Positions 34,829-43,920 of a stretch of DNA of 64,000 nt are shown in pieces. Source of the DNA: Gammaproteobacteria bacterium (lineage in GTDB: Bacteria; Pseudomonadota; Gammaproteobacteria; Pseudomonadales; Ketobacteraceae); NCBI GenBank assembly GCA_013178375.1, contig JABLXQ010000027.1, positions 17,247 through 81,246 of the forward strand. Direction: 5' to 3'. Numbering within the stretch: the first letter of the stretch is position 1; the number at the start of each line of letters is the position of its first letter. The position numbers and the translations under genes were made by a program. The notes under the pieces were generated by a model, which saw only the letters and a program-made list of their open reading frames with translations, was not told the origin of the DNA and made no database searches.

Positions 34829-35221
34829 TCAAATCTTGTTTCTTTCGTAAAAGGCTTTGACTTGCTTTTCCGCTTCGTCGCGGGTGATGGCGTAGCGTTC
34901 CTGCACCAGACCGGCCAGCTTTTCTTGACGGCCTTCCAGTTTCAGCAGCTCGTCCTCGGTCAGTTTGCCCCAGACGATTTTGGCGGCACCTACGTGCTGC
35001 TTCCATTTGCCTTTGAGTTCGTCCGCACTGGGTATGCCCTGTTGTTGTTGCTGGGGAGTTGGTTGCAATTCAGCGGGCAATGGTTGTGGCGGACGGATTA
35101 CGTCGTAACCCCGGGGGGGGCGTTGAGTCGGGTCGACGGAATAAGTGGTAGGAGCTGACGGGTTTTGCGCAGGGCTGTTGCCGTGGACGGGTTGCTCGGT
35201 CCGATCGCTGGACTTTTTCAT
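34829..35221 (-). CDS. CsbD-like stress protein with disordered N-terminus
   Basis: A 130-aa protein. Residues about 68-130 (ELKGKWKQHVGAAKIVWGKLTEDELLKLEGRQEKLAGLVQ) match the CsbD family, small general-stress proteins. The first 65 residues are Pro/Gln-rich and probably disordered (RPPQPLPAELQPTPQQQQQ), twice the usual CsbD length. The start has GAGGTC a few bases upstream. A perfect palindrome of the proposed regulon lies 83 bases upstream, and a BON protein gene follows. Confidence 0.82.
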   Translation of the reverse strand: MKKSSDRTEQPVHGNSPAQNPSAPTTYSVDPTQRPPRGYDVIRPPQPLPAELQPTPQQQQQGIPSADELKGKWKQHVGAAKIVWGKLTEDELLKLEGRQEKLAGLVQERYAITRDEAEKQVKAFYERNKI

Positions 35222-35522
35222 GTTGACCTCCGGTCAAGCAGGCCTTCCGCGATATTGCCGAAAGCCGTTGCGGCCACCTTATAGAGCGCTGACCGCAACG
35301 TCGGTGCGCTGTCGCACGTAGGCTTTGGCCAAGCGCTGATCAGCAAGCCCGGAGAGTGGTGAACGTTTTATTTCACTTGCACAAAATCCCAGCTGATTTC
35401 CACCACGCCGGGAAATCCGATGTTGCAGGGATATGCGGCGAAACATGGGGCGCGAACCCTGTGTCCGTCAGCTATACCTTTAATATGTTGCGCGTTGAAT
35501 ATCCAACACCCCGGTAAAGGGC
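35222..35522. other. Intergenic region before the MHYT kinase
   Basis: About 300 bases between the divergent CsbD-like and MHYT kinase genes. Apart from the palindrome at 35304-35317, I see no repeat or RNA structure. A TATACCTTTAATAT stretch near 35473-35486 could hold the -10 of the kinase promoter. Confidence 0.4.
35304..35317. promoter_or_regulatory. Regulon palindrome, site 8
   Basis: GTGCG-CTGT-CGCAC, a perfect 5-4-5 inverted repeat with left flank GTCG. It is 83 bases upstream of the CsbD-like gene. Confidence 0.65.
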
Positions 35523-38500
35523 ATGAACTGGCTGACCTACTTCTTTGAATATCCCGATGACAGCCTGCTGATCTATGGCCGCTTCGAGCCCTGGCTGGTA
35601 GCGCTGTCGGTGATCATTGCCATGTTCACCTCGGGCATGGCGCTGCACCTGGCGACCCAGGCCCGGCACGCCCAGTCCCGTCGGCGCAGCATGCCCATCC
35701 TGCTGGCGGGCAGTGTGGCGCTGGGGGGCGGCGTGTGGTCGATGCATTTCATCGGTATGCTGGCGTTCGATCTGTGTACGCCGGTGACCTACGAACCCAG
35801 CCTCACCCTGCTGTCGATGCTGCCCAGCGTGGCGGCGTCCTGGGTGGCGCTGAACCTGAACAGCCGCCCGCAGATCACCATGAACGAACTGGCCGTGGGT
35901 GGTGTACTGATGGGAGCGGGCATCGGCACCATGCATTACCTGGGCATGGGGGCCATGGTGATGGCGCCGGCTCTGCGTTACGACCCCTGGATTTTCTCCC
36001 TGTCGATCCTGGTGGCGGTGGTGCTGGCCATGCTGGCCCTGTGGATTCGCTTCGGCCTGCGTCAGCTGGGCAGTGGCGCCCTCACACCGCTGCGGCTGGA
36101 CATGCTCAGCGGCGCGGTGATGGGGATTGCCATTTCCGCCATGCACTACACCGGCATGGCCGCCGCCCGCTTTGTACCGCCACTGGGGCTGGAGCTGAGC
36201 GACGGTGCGTCCCAACCCCTGCTACTGGCCATCGGCGTCGCCGTCTCCACCGTGATGATCACCAGCCTGGTGGTGGCGGTGGACCTGCTGCTGAAATACC
36301 GTGAACTGAGCCAGACCTCCCGCACCAGTGAAGAACGCCTGCGGGCGATCCTCGACACGGCGGTGGACGGCATCATCACCATCAACACCCGCGGCCGCAT
36401 CATGGGCGCCAACCACGCGGCGGAGCAGATCTTCGGCTGGAGCAGCACCGAACTGATGGGCCGCAACGTCAACATGCTGATGCCCGAACCTTTCCGCAGC
36501 AACCACGACGGCTACCTGGCGAATTACCAGAAAACCGGCGTCGCCCACATCATCGGCGTCGGCCGCGAGGTGACAGGCATGCACAAGGAAGGCCGCCAGT
36601 TCCCGATGCGGCTGGCCATCGGCCATGTGCGCCTACCACAAGAAGACTGGTTTGTCGGCTTCGTCACCGACATCAGCGCGCGGGTCGCCATGGAGCAGGC
36701 CCTGACGGAAAACGAAGCCAAGTTGCGTTCCCTGGTCAGCAATATTCCGGGCGCCGCCTACCGCTGCCTGCTGGAAGAACGCTGGCCCATGATTTTCATC
36801 AGCGACGCCATCGACGCCATCACCGGCTACCCGCCGACGGATTTCCAGCTACCCGATCCACCCCGCAGTTACTCCGATCTGGTGATCCCCGAAGACCAGG
36901 CACTGGTGCAGAATCTGGAACAGTACCTGACCCCCTTCCACCTGGAATACCGCATCCGCCACCGCGACGGCCGCGTGCGCTGGATACTCGACACCGGCAG
37001 CTGCGTGTTCGATGACAACGGCAAACCGCAGTGGCTCGACGGCTTCCTGATGGACATCACCCGGCGCAAGGAAATGGAACAGGAACTGTTCCAGGCGAAG
37101 GAGCGGGCGGAGCAGGCCGCCGCTGCGCGCAGTGCGTTCCTCGCCAACATGAGCCACGAAATCCGCACGCCCATGAATGCCATCATCGGCTTCAGCGACG
37201 TGCTGATGGGCACCACCCTGAATCCGGAACAGCATCGTCACCTGTCCATCATCAGCAGTGCGGCGCGCTCCCTGCTGCACCTGCTGAACGACATCCTCGA
37301 CAGCGCCAAACTGGAAAAGGGCAAGCTGGTGCTGGAATCCCTGGATTTCTCGCTGCCGGAACTGCTGGACGCGGTGCTGTCCACCCTCGGCATGCAGGCC
37401 CGGCGCAAGGGGCTGGCGCTGAACCTGAATCTGCATCCGGCACTGGCGGATCATTTCGTGGGCGCACCGGACCGCATCCGCCAGGTGCTCACCAACCTCG
37501 TCGGCAACGCCATCAAATTCACCGAGCAGGGCCAGGTGGATATTGACGTACAGCCGGATCAGCCCGGCTACCTGCTGTTCCGCATTACCGACACCGGCAT
37601 TGGCATCGCACCCGACCGCATTGACTCCATCTTCGAACCCTTCACCCAGGCCGACGCCTCCATGAGCCGACGCTTTGGTGGCACCGGCCTGGGCACCACC
37701 ATCAGCAAGCAACTGGTGGAACTGATGGGCGGATGGATTCGCGTCCGCAGCACGCCGGGACAGGGCAGCTGTTTCGAGTTCTGCCTGCCGCTGCCCGCCG
37801 GCCGCAAGGCCGATGCCACTGTCCCTGACAGCGGTGTGCGCCTGCCGTCACTGAACGTGCTGGCGGTGGACGACATCCAGCAAAATCTCGACCTGTTGAT
37901 CCTGCTGCTGGGCAAGGCCGGGCACCGGGTCAGCAGCGCCCACGACGGGCTCGCAGCCGTCGAGCAGGTGATGCAACAGCGCTTTGACCTGATCCTGATG
38001 GACATGCAGATGCCGCGTCTGGACGGCCTGGCGGCTGCGCGCCGTATCCGCGACTGGCAACGGCAACAGGGTGAACGCCCCAGCGCCATCATTGCCCTCA
38101 CCGCCAGCGTGCTGGAAGAAGACAAACTGGCCGCCCGCGACGCCGGCATGGACGGTTTTTCCAGCAAGCCGGTGGAACTGGACAACCTGAACCGTGAAAT
38201 CGCCCGGGTGCTGGGCATCACGGTGCCGGCCCCCCTGCCGCACATGGCCGCTGGCACCGGCAACAGTGTGCTGAGGTGGGAGCAGGGCCTGAAACGCTGG
38301 GGCGACGCGGCTATCTATGTCCGCGAGCTGACCACCTTCGCCATCCACTATGGCCGCCTGGCGCTGGATCTGGATTCCCTGCAACACCAGCAGGATTTCG
38401 CATCGCTGGCCCAGCGCGCCCACGGCGCCAGGGGCGTTGCCGCCAACCTGGCAATTGACGGTCTGGTGGAACCGCTGGGCCAACTGGAACGGGCGGCTTT

Positions 38501-38840
38501 GCAGCGTGATGCCGACGCTTGCGCCGACGCGGTGGACCGGCTGGCCCAGGCCCTGCCGCGCTTCGGCGCCGAACTGGCCACGCTGCTGCGGAAACTGCAA
38601 CCGCCACCACCGGAAACCGCCAATCCCACCAGCCCCGACCCGCAGGCATTTCAGGCTGCGCTCGATCAACTGCGCCAGGCCGCCGCTGCCAGCGAATGGG
38701 ACGACCTGGCCCTGGCGGAACTGATCCGGCTGCAACCGCTGTCGCTGTCCGATCGGGTGCAACACATATCCGACGCTTTCCACAATTTTGATTTCGATCT
38801 GGCGCTTACCGCGCTGGATCAACTGCAGTCCGAACTCTGA
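35523..38840 (+). CDS. MHYT-PAS hybrid sensor histidine kinase with receiver and Hpt
   Basis: A 1105-aa membrane kinase. The N-terminal MHYT sensor (about 10-255) has three copies of the signature (MHFIG, MHYLG, MHYTG) on successive helices, proposed to bind copper and sense O2, CO or NO. Two PAS regions follow (about 270-385, 400-515). HisKA has [19 protein letters not shown] (His about 544). HATPase has [19 protein letters not shown] and [12 protein letters not shown] receiver has [13 protein letters not shown] (Asp about 826), and a C-terminal Hpt-like region has [16 protein letters not shown] (His about 966). This is a full phosphorelay in one chain. The HD-GYP regulator 30 bases downstream is the likely output. 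Confidence 0.92.
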   Translation: MNWLTYFFEYPDDSLLIYGRFEPWLVALSVIIAMFTSGMALHLATQARHAQSRRRSMPILLAGSVALGGGVWSMHFIGMLAFDLCTPVTYEPSLTLLSMLPSVAASWVALNLNSRPQITMNELAVGGVLMGAGIGTMHYLGMGAMVMAPALRYDPWIFSLSILVAVVLAMLALWIRFGLRQLGSGALTPLRLDMLSGAVMGIAISAMHYTGMAAARFVPPLGLELSDGASQPLLLAIGVAVSTVMITSLVVAVDLLLKYRELSQTSRTSEERLRAILDTAVDGIITINTRGRIMGANHAAEQIFGWSSTELMGRNVNMLMPEPFRSNHDGYLANYQKTGVAHIIGVGREVTGMHKEGRQFPMRLAIGHVRLPQEDWFVGFVTDISARVAMEQALTENEAKLRSLVSNIPGAAYRCLLEERWPMIFISDAIDAITGYPPTDFQLPDPPRSYSDLVIPEDQALVQNLEQYLTPFHLEYRIRHRDGRVRWILDTGSCVFDDNGKPQWLDGFLMDITRRKEMEQELFQAKERAEQAAAARSAFLANMSHEIRTPMNAIIGFSDVLMGTTLNPEQHRHLSIISSAARSLLHLLNDILDSAKLEKGKLVLESLDFSLPELLDAVLSTLGMQARRKGLALNLNLHPALADHFVGAPDRIRQVLTNLVGNAIKFTEQGQVDIDVQPDQPGYLLFRITDTGIGIAPDRIDSIFEPFTQADASMSRRFGGTGLGTTISKQLVELMGGWIRVRSTPGQGSCFEFCLPLPAGRKADATVPDSGVRLPSLNVLAVDDIQQNLDLLILLLGKAGHRVSSAHDGLAAVEQVMQQRFDLILMDMQMPRLDGLAAARRIRDWQRQQGERPSAIIALTASVLEEDKLAARDAGMDGFSSKPVELDNLNREIARVLGITVPAPLPHMAAGTGNSVLRWEQGLKRWGDAAIYVRELTTFAIHYGRLALDLDSLQHQQDFASLAQRAHGARGVAANLAIDGLVEPLGQLERAALQRDADACADAVDRLAQALPRFGAELATLLRKLQPPPPETANPTSPDPQAFQAALDQLRQAAAASEWDDLALAELIRLQPLSLSDRVQHISDAFHNFDFDLALTALDQLQSEL

Positions 38841-38870
38841 TGCAATGGCAAATGAAACGGTGACACATCC

Positions 38871-39875
38871 ATGACCCAGTCCCTGCTGCCCCTGCACGAA
38901 CAGCGCCCCAAAATCCTGGTGGCGGACGACGAGCCCACCAACCTGAAAGTCCTCAAGCAGATCCTGCAGGACGACTACCGCCTGCTGTTTGCGAAAAGCG
39001 GCGAAGACGCCATCGCCCTCGCCACACGGGAACTGCCGGGCCTGATTTTATTGGATGTGATGATGCCGGGCATGACCGGCTTCGAAGCCTGCCAGCGGCT
39101 GAAGGCCGATCCTGTCACCGCGCGCATTCCGGTGATCTTCGTCACCGCGCTGAAAGATGCCGTGGATGAAACCACCGGTTTTGCCGTGGGCGGCGTGGAC
39201 TACATCAGCAAGCCGGTGGTGCCTGCCATCGTGCGGGCGCGGGTGAAAACCCATCTGTCGCTGGTGCAGGCGGACGAACTCAAACGCACCCGCCTGCAGA
39301 TCATCCAGCGCCTGGGCCGTGCTGCCGAATACAAGGACAACGAAACCGGCCTGCACGTGATGCGCATGAGCCATTATTCCCGCGTGCTGGCGCTGGCCTG
39401 GGGATTTTCCGCCGACATGGCCGAGGATCTGCTCAACGCCGCGCCCATGCACGACATTGGCAAGATCGGCATTCCCGACCGCATCATGCTGAAACCGGGC
39501 AAGCTCACCGACGAAGAATTCACCGCCATGAAACGCCACCCGCTGATCGGCGCCGAGATTTTGGGGGAATGCGATTCACAGCTGCTGGAACTGGCGCGCT
39601 CGGTGGCGCTGTACCACCACGAAAAATGGGATGGCAGCGGCTATCCTCACGGGTTGAAAGGCGAGGACATTCCGGTGGAAGCGCGCATCGTGGCGCTGGC
39701 GGACGTGTTCGATGCCCTCACCAGCAAGCGCCCCTACAAGGAAGCCTGGCCAGTGGAACAGGCGCTGGAACACATCCGCCAGCAGAGCGGCAAGCATTTC
39801 GATCCGCAACTGGTGGAACTGCTGCAACAAGAATTGGCGGCGATCCTGGAGATCAAGGAGCGCTGGGCGGAGTAG
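38871..39875 (+). CDS. HD-GYP response regulator (c-di-GMP phosphodiesterase)
   Basis: A 334-aa protein. A receiver domain carries Asp62 in LILLDVMMPGMTG and Lys in YISKPVVP. An HD-GYP domain (about 140-325) has APMHDIGKIGIPD (about 190-202), KRHPLIGAEIL and YHHEKWDGSGYPHGL. All metal-binding residues and the GYP signature look intact, so it should hydrolyse c-di-GMP when phosphorylated. Gene order and the 30-base gap make it the cognate partner of the MHYT kinase. The 3' end overlaps the opposite-strand Kef-type gene by 23 bases. Confidence 0.93.
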   Translation: MTQSLLPLHEQRPKILVADDEPTNLKVLKQILQDDYRLLFAKSGEDAIALATRELPGLILLDVMMPGMTGFEACQRLKADPVTARIPVIFVTALKDAVDETTGFAVGGVDYISKPVVPAIVRARVKTHLSLVQADELKRTRLQIIQRLGRAAEYKDNETGLHVMRMSHYSRVLALAWGFSADMAEDLLNAAPMHDIGKIGIPDRIMLKPGKLTDEEFTAMKRHPLIGAEILGECDSQLLELARSVALYHHEKWDGSGYPHGLKGEDIPVEARIVALADVFDALTSKRPYKEAWPVEQALEHIRQQSGKHFDPQLVELLQQELAAILEIKERWAE

Positions 39876-41688
39876 CGGTGGCGGGTGTTGCCGCCCTGTC
39901 CTCCAGCAAATCCCCCTCGAACAGGGTTTCCAGTTCGGCGCGGGCCTCGCGGGCAGACTGCATCACTGCATCCTGATCCCCGTGCACGGCGTACTGCTGT
40001 TTCAGCACGTTCTCATCGTGACGCTGGAAACGCCGCAGTCGGCTCTGCACCTGCTCCTCCGTCAACCCCAGCCCCAGCAGCACCAGCCGGCTCATTTCCA
40101 TGCTGGAAAAAAACGTTTCCCGCACCGGCATGGCATTGCTGTCCAGCAGGTGGAATACGTGGCGGCGGTTGCGGGCGCGGGCGATGATTTTGATATGAGG
40201 AAACAGCTCGCGCACCAGCCGCGCGGTCTGGATATTGATTTCGGGATCATCGGTGGCCACGATGAAAAATTCAGCGTCGGCCACGCCGGCAGCGCGCAGA
40301 ATCTCCGGCCGCAGCGGATCACCGTAATAAATCGGGAAGGAACCCAGGCTGCGCACCAGATCGATACTGTCCACTGACGTGTCCAGCGCAGTGAACGGTA
40401 CCCGCTGCGCGCGCAGGATACGGGTGATGATCTGCCCCATCCGTCCCATGCCGGCCACCACCACGCGGGGTTTGTGATCGTCGATCTGCTCGTATTCCGG
40501 TGGCGGTTTGCGCGCGACTACCGGATCGGGTTTCAGCCAGCGGCCCGCAGCCAGCAGCAGAAGCGGTGTCAGCGCCATGGACAGGGTGATGCACAACACC
40601 AGCCGGTTGTTGAAGGCGGCGTCCCACAGGCCCTGGTTCTGCGCCAGCTTGAACACCACGAAGGCGAATTCACCGCCGCCCGCCAGCAGCAGTCCCAGCT
40701 GAAAGCCGGAGCGCTTGTTCAGACCGCCGTTGAAGCAGGCGACGGCATACAGCACTGGCAGTTTCAGTGCGATCAGCAGACAGGTCAGCCCCAGTATCTG
40801 CAGCGGCTCACTCACCAGCAGATTCAGGTCGGCGCTCATGCCCACGCTGATGAAAAACAATCCCAGCAAAAGGCCCTTGAACGGCTGGATCTGCGCTTCC
40901 AGCTCGTGGCGGTATTCCGAATCCGCCAGCAGCAAACCCGCGAGAAAAGCACCCAGCGCCATCGACACGCCCGCCAGTTCCATCAGCCAGGCGGTACCGG
41001 CAACGACCAACAGCGCGGTGGCAGTGGACACTTCCGGCAGACCGGTTTTGGCGACGATGCGGAACACCGGTCGCAGCAGATAGCGCCCGCCGATAACCAC
41101 CAGCGCCACGCTGCCGATCACTTTCAGCCAGGGCGGCAGGCCGTCACTGGCGGTGCTGGCGTGCACGTCGCCCAGCAGGGGAATCACCGCGATCAGGGGA
41201 ATGGCCGCGATGTCCTGAAACAGCAGAATGGAGAACGCCAGCCGGCCGTGGGGACTGGTGAGCTGTTTGTTTTCCGCCAGAAGCTGCAGGCCAAACGCGG
41301 TGGACGACAGCGCCAGCCCCAGGCCCAGCACCAGTGCCGCATTCCAGTGCTGGTCAAAACCCCAGCGTGCCACAGCGCCCAGCACGGCGCAGGTCAGCAG
41401 CACCTGCAGCAGACCGCCACCGAACACCGAGCGCCGCATTACCCATAGCCGGTGCGGTGACAGCTCCAGCCCGATGATGAACAGCAGCAGCACCACGCCC
41501 AGTTCGGAAATGTGGCCCACACTGGCGGGATCGCCCACCAGCCCCAGCAGCGACGGCCCGATCAGACAGCCCGCCAGCAGGTAGCCCATCACGGCCCCCA
41601 GCCGCAGGCGTTTGGCCAGCGGCACCGCAAATACGGCGGCCAGCAGGAAAATGACAGCGGAACCGAGGAAAGAATCGGTGTGCTCCAA
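39853..41688 (-). CDS. KefB/KefC-type K+/H+ antiporter with TrkA-N domain
   Basis: A 611-aa CPA2 transporter. The membrane part (1-390) has ELGVVLLLFIIGLELSPHRLW, LALSSTAFGLQLL and FSILLFQDIAAIPLIAVIPLL, the last being the ion-binding QD region. A cytosolic TrkA-N/RCK domain (about 415-535) has VVVAGMGRMGQIITRIL and YYGDPLRPEILRAAG, for NAD(H) or ligand control. The tail is acidic and Ala-rich. It exports K+ in exchange for protons under electrophile or pH stress. No KefF/KefG subunit is adjacent. A palindrome lies 76 bases upstream. Confidence 0.9.
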   Translation of the reverse strand: MEHTDSFLGSAVIFLLAAVFAVPLAKRLRLGAVMGYLLAGCLIGPSLLGLVGDPASVGHISELGVVLLLFIIGLELSPHRLWVMRRSVFGGGLLQVLLTCAVLGAVARWGFDQHWNAALVLGLGLALSSTAFGLQLLAENKQLTSPHGRLAFSILLFQDIAAIPLIAVIPLLGDVHASTASDGLPPWLKVIGSVALVVIGGRYLLRPVFRIVAKTGLPEVSTATALLVVAGTAWLMELAGVSMALGAFLAGLLLADSEYRHELEAQIQPFKGLLLGLFFISVGMSADLNLLVSEPLQILGLTCLLIALKLPVLYAVACFNGGLNKRSGFQLGLLLAGGGEFAFVVFKLAQNQGLWDAAFNNRLVLCITLSMALTPLLLLAAGRWLKPDPVVARKPPPEYEQIDDHKPRVVVAGMGRMGQIITRILRAQRVPFTALDTSVDSIDLVRSLGSFPIYYGDPLRPEILRAAGVADAEFFIVATDDPEINIQTARLVRELFPHIKIIARARNRRHVFHLLDSNAMPVRETFFSSMEMSRLVLLGLGLTEEQVQSRLRRFQRHDENVLKQQYAVHGDQDAVMQSAREARAELETLFEGDLLEDRAATPATATPPSAP

Positions 41689-41763
41689 CGGGATTGCTCC
41701 AGACTATTAAAGAGGGAAGGGCCCAGATTAGGGGCGGATGGCGCGGCTGTAAACGGTCAGTTG

Positions 41764-41777
41764 GTACGCAAGCGTAC
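41764..41777. promoter_or_regulatory. Regulon palindrome, site 9
   Basis: GTACG-CAAG-CGTAC (GTACGC-AA-GCGTAC), followed by AGAC. It lies between the divergent Kef-type and LysR-type genes, 76 bases upstream of the Kef-type start. Confidence 0.6.
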
Positions 41778-41968
41778 AGACGGTGAACTTCCATTGACTG
41801 AAACTATCTTGAGCCACAGTTTTATCAATTGGCGGGATCATGAGCATGGAGCTAGCCTCATTTGCACATTGCATCCTGGACCGACATCCAGGGTTCTTTA
41901 TATTCAGGTATTCCTCGTCATGTAGTCTCAGCAGTTGCCTGATTTTCCAACAACAGATGGAGCGCATC

Positions 41969-42244
41969 ATGACCCTCAAGGAACTGGCCTATATTGTGGC
42001 CGTGGCAGAGGAACTGCATTTTCACCGCGCCGCCGAGCGCTGTAATGTCACCCAGTCCACCCTCAGCAACCAGTTGAAGAAATGCGAGGATTATCTCGGC
42101 ATTACCATTTTTCGCCGCAACCGGCATCAGGTGGAAGTGACACCCGAAGGCGAAAAAATCGTCGCACTGGCGCAGCAGGCACTGGCGGCAACCGATGCCA
42201 TTCGTCGCTATTCCCGTCAGCAGGCGCTACTGGGCGCGCTGTAA
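41969..42244 (+). CDS. HTH-only LysR-type protein (OxyR-like DNA-binding domain)
   Basis: A 91-aa protein carrying only the LysR winged-helix domain. MTLKELAYIVAVAEELHFHR, AAERCNVTQSTLSNQLKKCE and TPEGEKIVALAQQAL align in order with OxyR-type N-termini. The linker helix is present, but the roughly 200-residue sensing domain is missing; a TAA follows GAL. Downstream sequence up to the peroxidase start shows no continuing LysR text. ATG 41969 has TGGAG upstream; ATG 41957 is possible. It may be a dominant DNA-binding fragment or a decayed oxyR-like gene. It precedes a di-haem peroxidase by 77 bases. Confidence 0.75.
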   Translation: MTLKELAYIVAVAEELHFHRAAERCNVTQSTLSNQLKKCEDYLGITIFRRNRHQVEVTPEGEKIVALAQQALAATDAIRRYSRQQALLGAL

Positions 42245-42320
42245 TTCACACAATCAATCACGCGGATTTTTCAGCTGGTTAGAATTCCCTGTACATGGAC
42301 AAAAAAAGAGGGAATTGATC

Positions 42321-43751
42321 ATGCATTCACCGTTGAGAAAACCACTGTCGCTAAAACGAGCGAATCTAAAGCCCGGGTCATTCCGTTACCGGGCGGGAGC
42401 GGTGGCGCTGGCCGCGCTGCTTGCGGCGCCCCTGCAGGCGGCTGTGCCGAATTCCTATGCACCCGTCGACGACCGCGAAACTTTCGATGCCGTGAAATCG
42501 CGCATGGAAAAAAACAAAAGTGCGGTGGAGAAAAAGCACAGGGATCTGCTGGAGCTGCGCTATGACCTGAGCGACAAACCGGCGAAGGGCGTCACCATGT
42601 CGAAAGGCAAGGCGGTGCAGGCGGGGGTGCGGGTGAAATTGCCCAAGGGCACCGGCTGGAATGATCTGGCGGGCATGACGTCGGATCAGATCAAGGCAAA
42701 AAACCTGTTTCCGCAGGGCTTTCTGCCTTTGCCGCACGTGAATCAGGCCGAAGGCGGCATGCTGTTTCCCAAATCCACCATCGATGAAACCAAGAAGCAG
42801 GAAGAGCGTGATCTGACCCGCTTCGATCTGGACTTTGTCTTGCACGAGCGCTTCCTGCCGGAGTTTCCGCCACCGGTATTTCTGACCACGCGACCCGATC
42901 TGGGCGACGTGAGCAAAGGCAAACTGATCGGGCTGCACAATTTTTATGAACTGTTCTCCGGCGTTCTCAATCCCAAGCAATTGGAAGGCGTGCGCCTGCT
43001 GGTGACGCCGTTTCCTCAGCAGCAATTCAACGCCACCGCCGACCGCCGCACCGTCAAGCCGAGTCAGGGTGTGGCCTGCTTCGATTGCCACGTCAATGGT
43101 CACACCAACGATGCCACGCATCTGGTGGGCGATATCCGCCCGCAGGAACACCGTCACCGCATCAACACGCCCAGCTTGCGCGGCGTGAATGTCCAGCGTC
43201 TGTTCGGTTCGCAGCGGGCACTGAAATCGGTGGAGGATTTCACCGAGTTCGAACAGCGCGCCGCCTATTTCGATGGTGATCCGGTGATTGCCACCAAGAA
43301 AGGCGTGAATATTCTGGAGCGCGGCAGCCAGGTGCATTTCATGGGCGAATTCCAGGCGTTACTGGATTTCCCGCCGGCGCCGAAACTGAATGTGTTCGGC
43401 CGGCTGGACCAGAGCAAGGCCAGCGATGCGGAAAAACGCGGTGAAGCCGTGTTCTTCGGCAAAGGCCAGTGCGCCACCTGCCACACCCCGCCTTACTACA
43501 CCGACAACAGCATGCACAACCTGCAGGTGGAACGTTTCTATGCACCGCGTGACATCGACGGCCGTCTGGCCAGCGCCGATGGTCCCATCAAGACCTTCCC
43601 GCTGCGGGGCATCAAGGATTCGCCCACTTACCTGCACGATGGCCGCCTGCTGACCCTGGACGACACCGTGGAATTCTTCAATCTGGTGCTGGGCCTGCAG
43701 CTCAACGATCAGGAGAAGCAGGATCTGGTGGCGTTCATGTACGCGCTGTAG
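42321..43751 (+). CDS. Di-haem cytochrome c peroxidase/MauG-type protein
   Basis: A 476-aa secreted protein with a Sec signal (VALAALLAAPLQAAVP) and two haem-binding CxxCH motifs, CFDCH (about 253-257) and CATCH (about 384-388). Further marks are TPSLRGVNVQRLFG, TFPLRGIKDSPTYLHDGR and LDDTVEFFNLVL, typical of the bacterial di-haem peroxidase family. It reduces H2O2 or oxidises a protein substrate in the periplasm. The N-terminal 150 residues before the first haem are longer than in CcpA-type enzymes. GAGGGA precedes ATG 42321. It lies directly after the HTH-only LysR gene. Confidence 0.88.
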   Translation: MHSPLRKPLSLKRANLKPGSFRYRAGAVALAALLAAPLQAAVPNSYAPVDDRETFDAVKSRMEKNKSAVEKKHRDLLELRYDLSDKPAKGVTMSKGKAVQAGVRVKLPKGTGWNDLAGMTSDQIKAKNLFPQGFLPLPHVNQAEGGMLFPKSTIDETKKQEERDLTRFDLDFVLHERFLPEFPPPVFLTTRPDLGDVSKGKLIGLHNFYELFSGVLNPKQLEGVRLLVTPFPQQQFNATADRRTVKPSQGVACFDCHVNGHTNDATHLVGDIRPQEHRHRINTPSLRGVNVQRLFGSQRALKSVEDFTEFEQRAAYFDGDPVIATKKGVNILERGSQVHFMGEFQALLDFPPAPKLNVFGRLDQSKASDAEKRGEAVFFGKGQCATCHTPPYYTDNSMHNLQVERFYAPRDIDGRLASADGPIKTFPLRGIKDSPTYLHDGRLLTLDDTVEFFNLVLGLQLNDQEKQDLVAFMYAL

Positions 43752-43794
43752 ATTTCCGCAAAACGCAAGCCCGCAAAACGCAAGGGTGAACCCG

Positions 43795-43832
43795 CACAAC
43801 CGCGACGCAATGTGATCTGGCGCGCGGTTGTG
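43795..43832 (+). terminator. Inverted repeat downstream of the peroxidase gene
   Basis: CACAACCGCG (43795-43804) pairs with CGCGGTTGTG (43823-43832), 10 bp, and is followed by TTCCC. It is a weak terminator candidate. A 13-base direct repeat (43757-43769 and 43772-43784) lies just before it. Confidence 0.4.
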
Positions 43833-43920
43833 TTCCCGTATCCGGTCGCCCCCTACGCATCGCCCTTTCACTGGTGTACCCTTGACGGCAATTAAAGTCG
43901 CTCAAGGAAAGGTGAATCTT

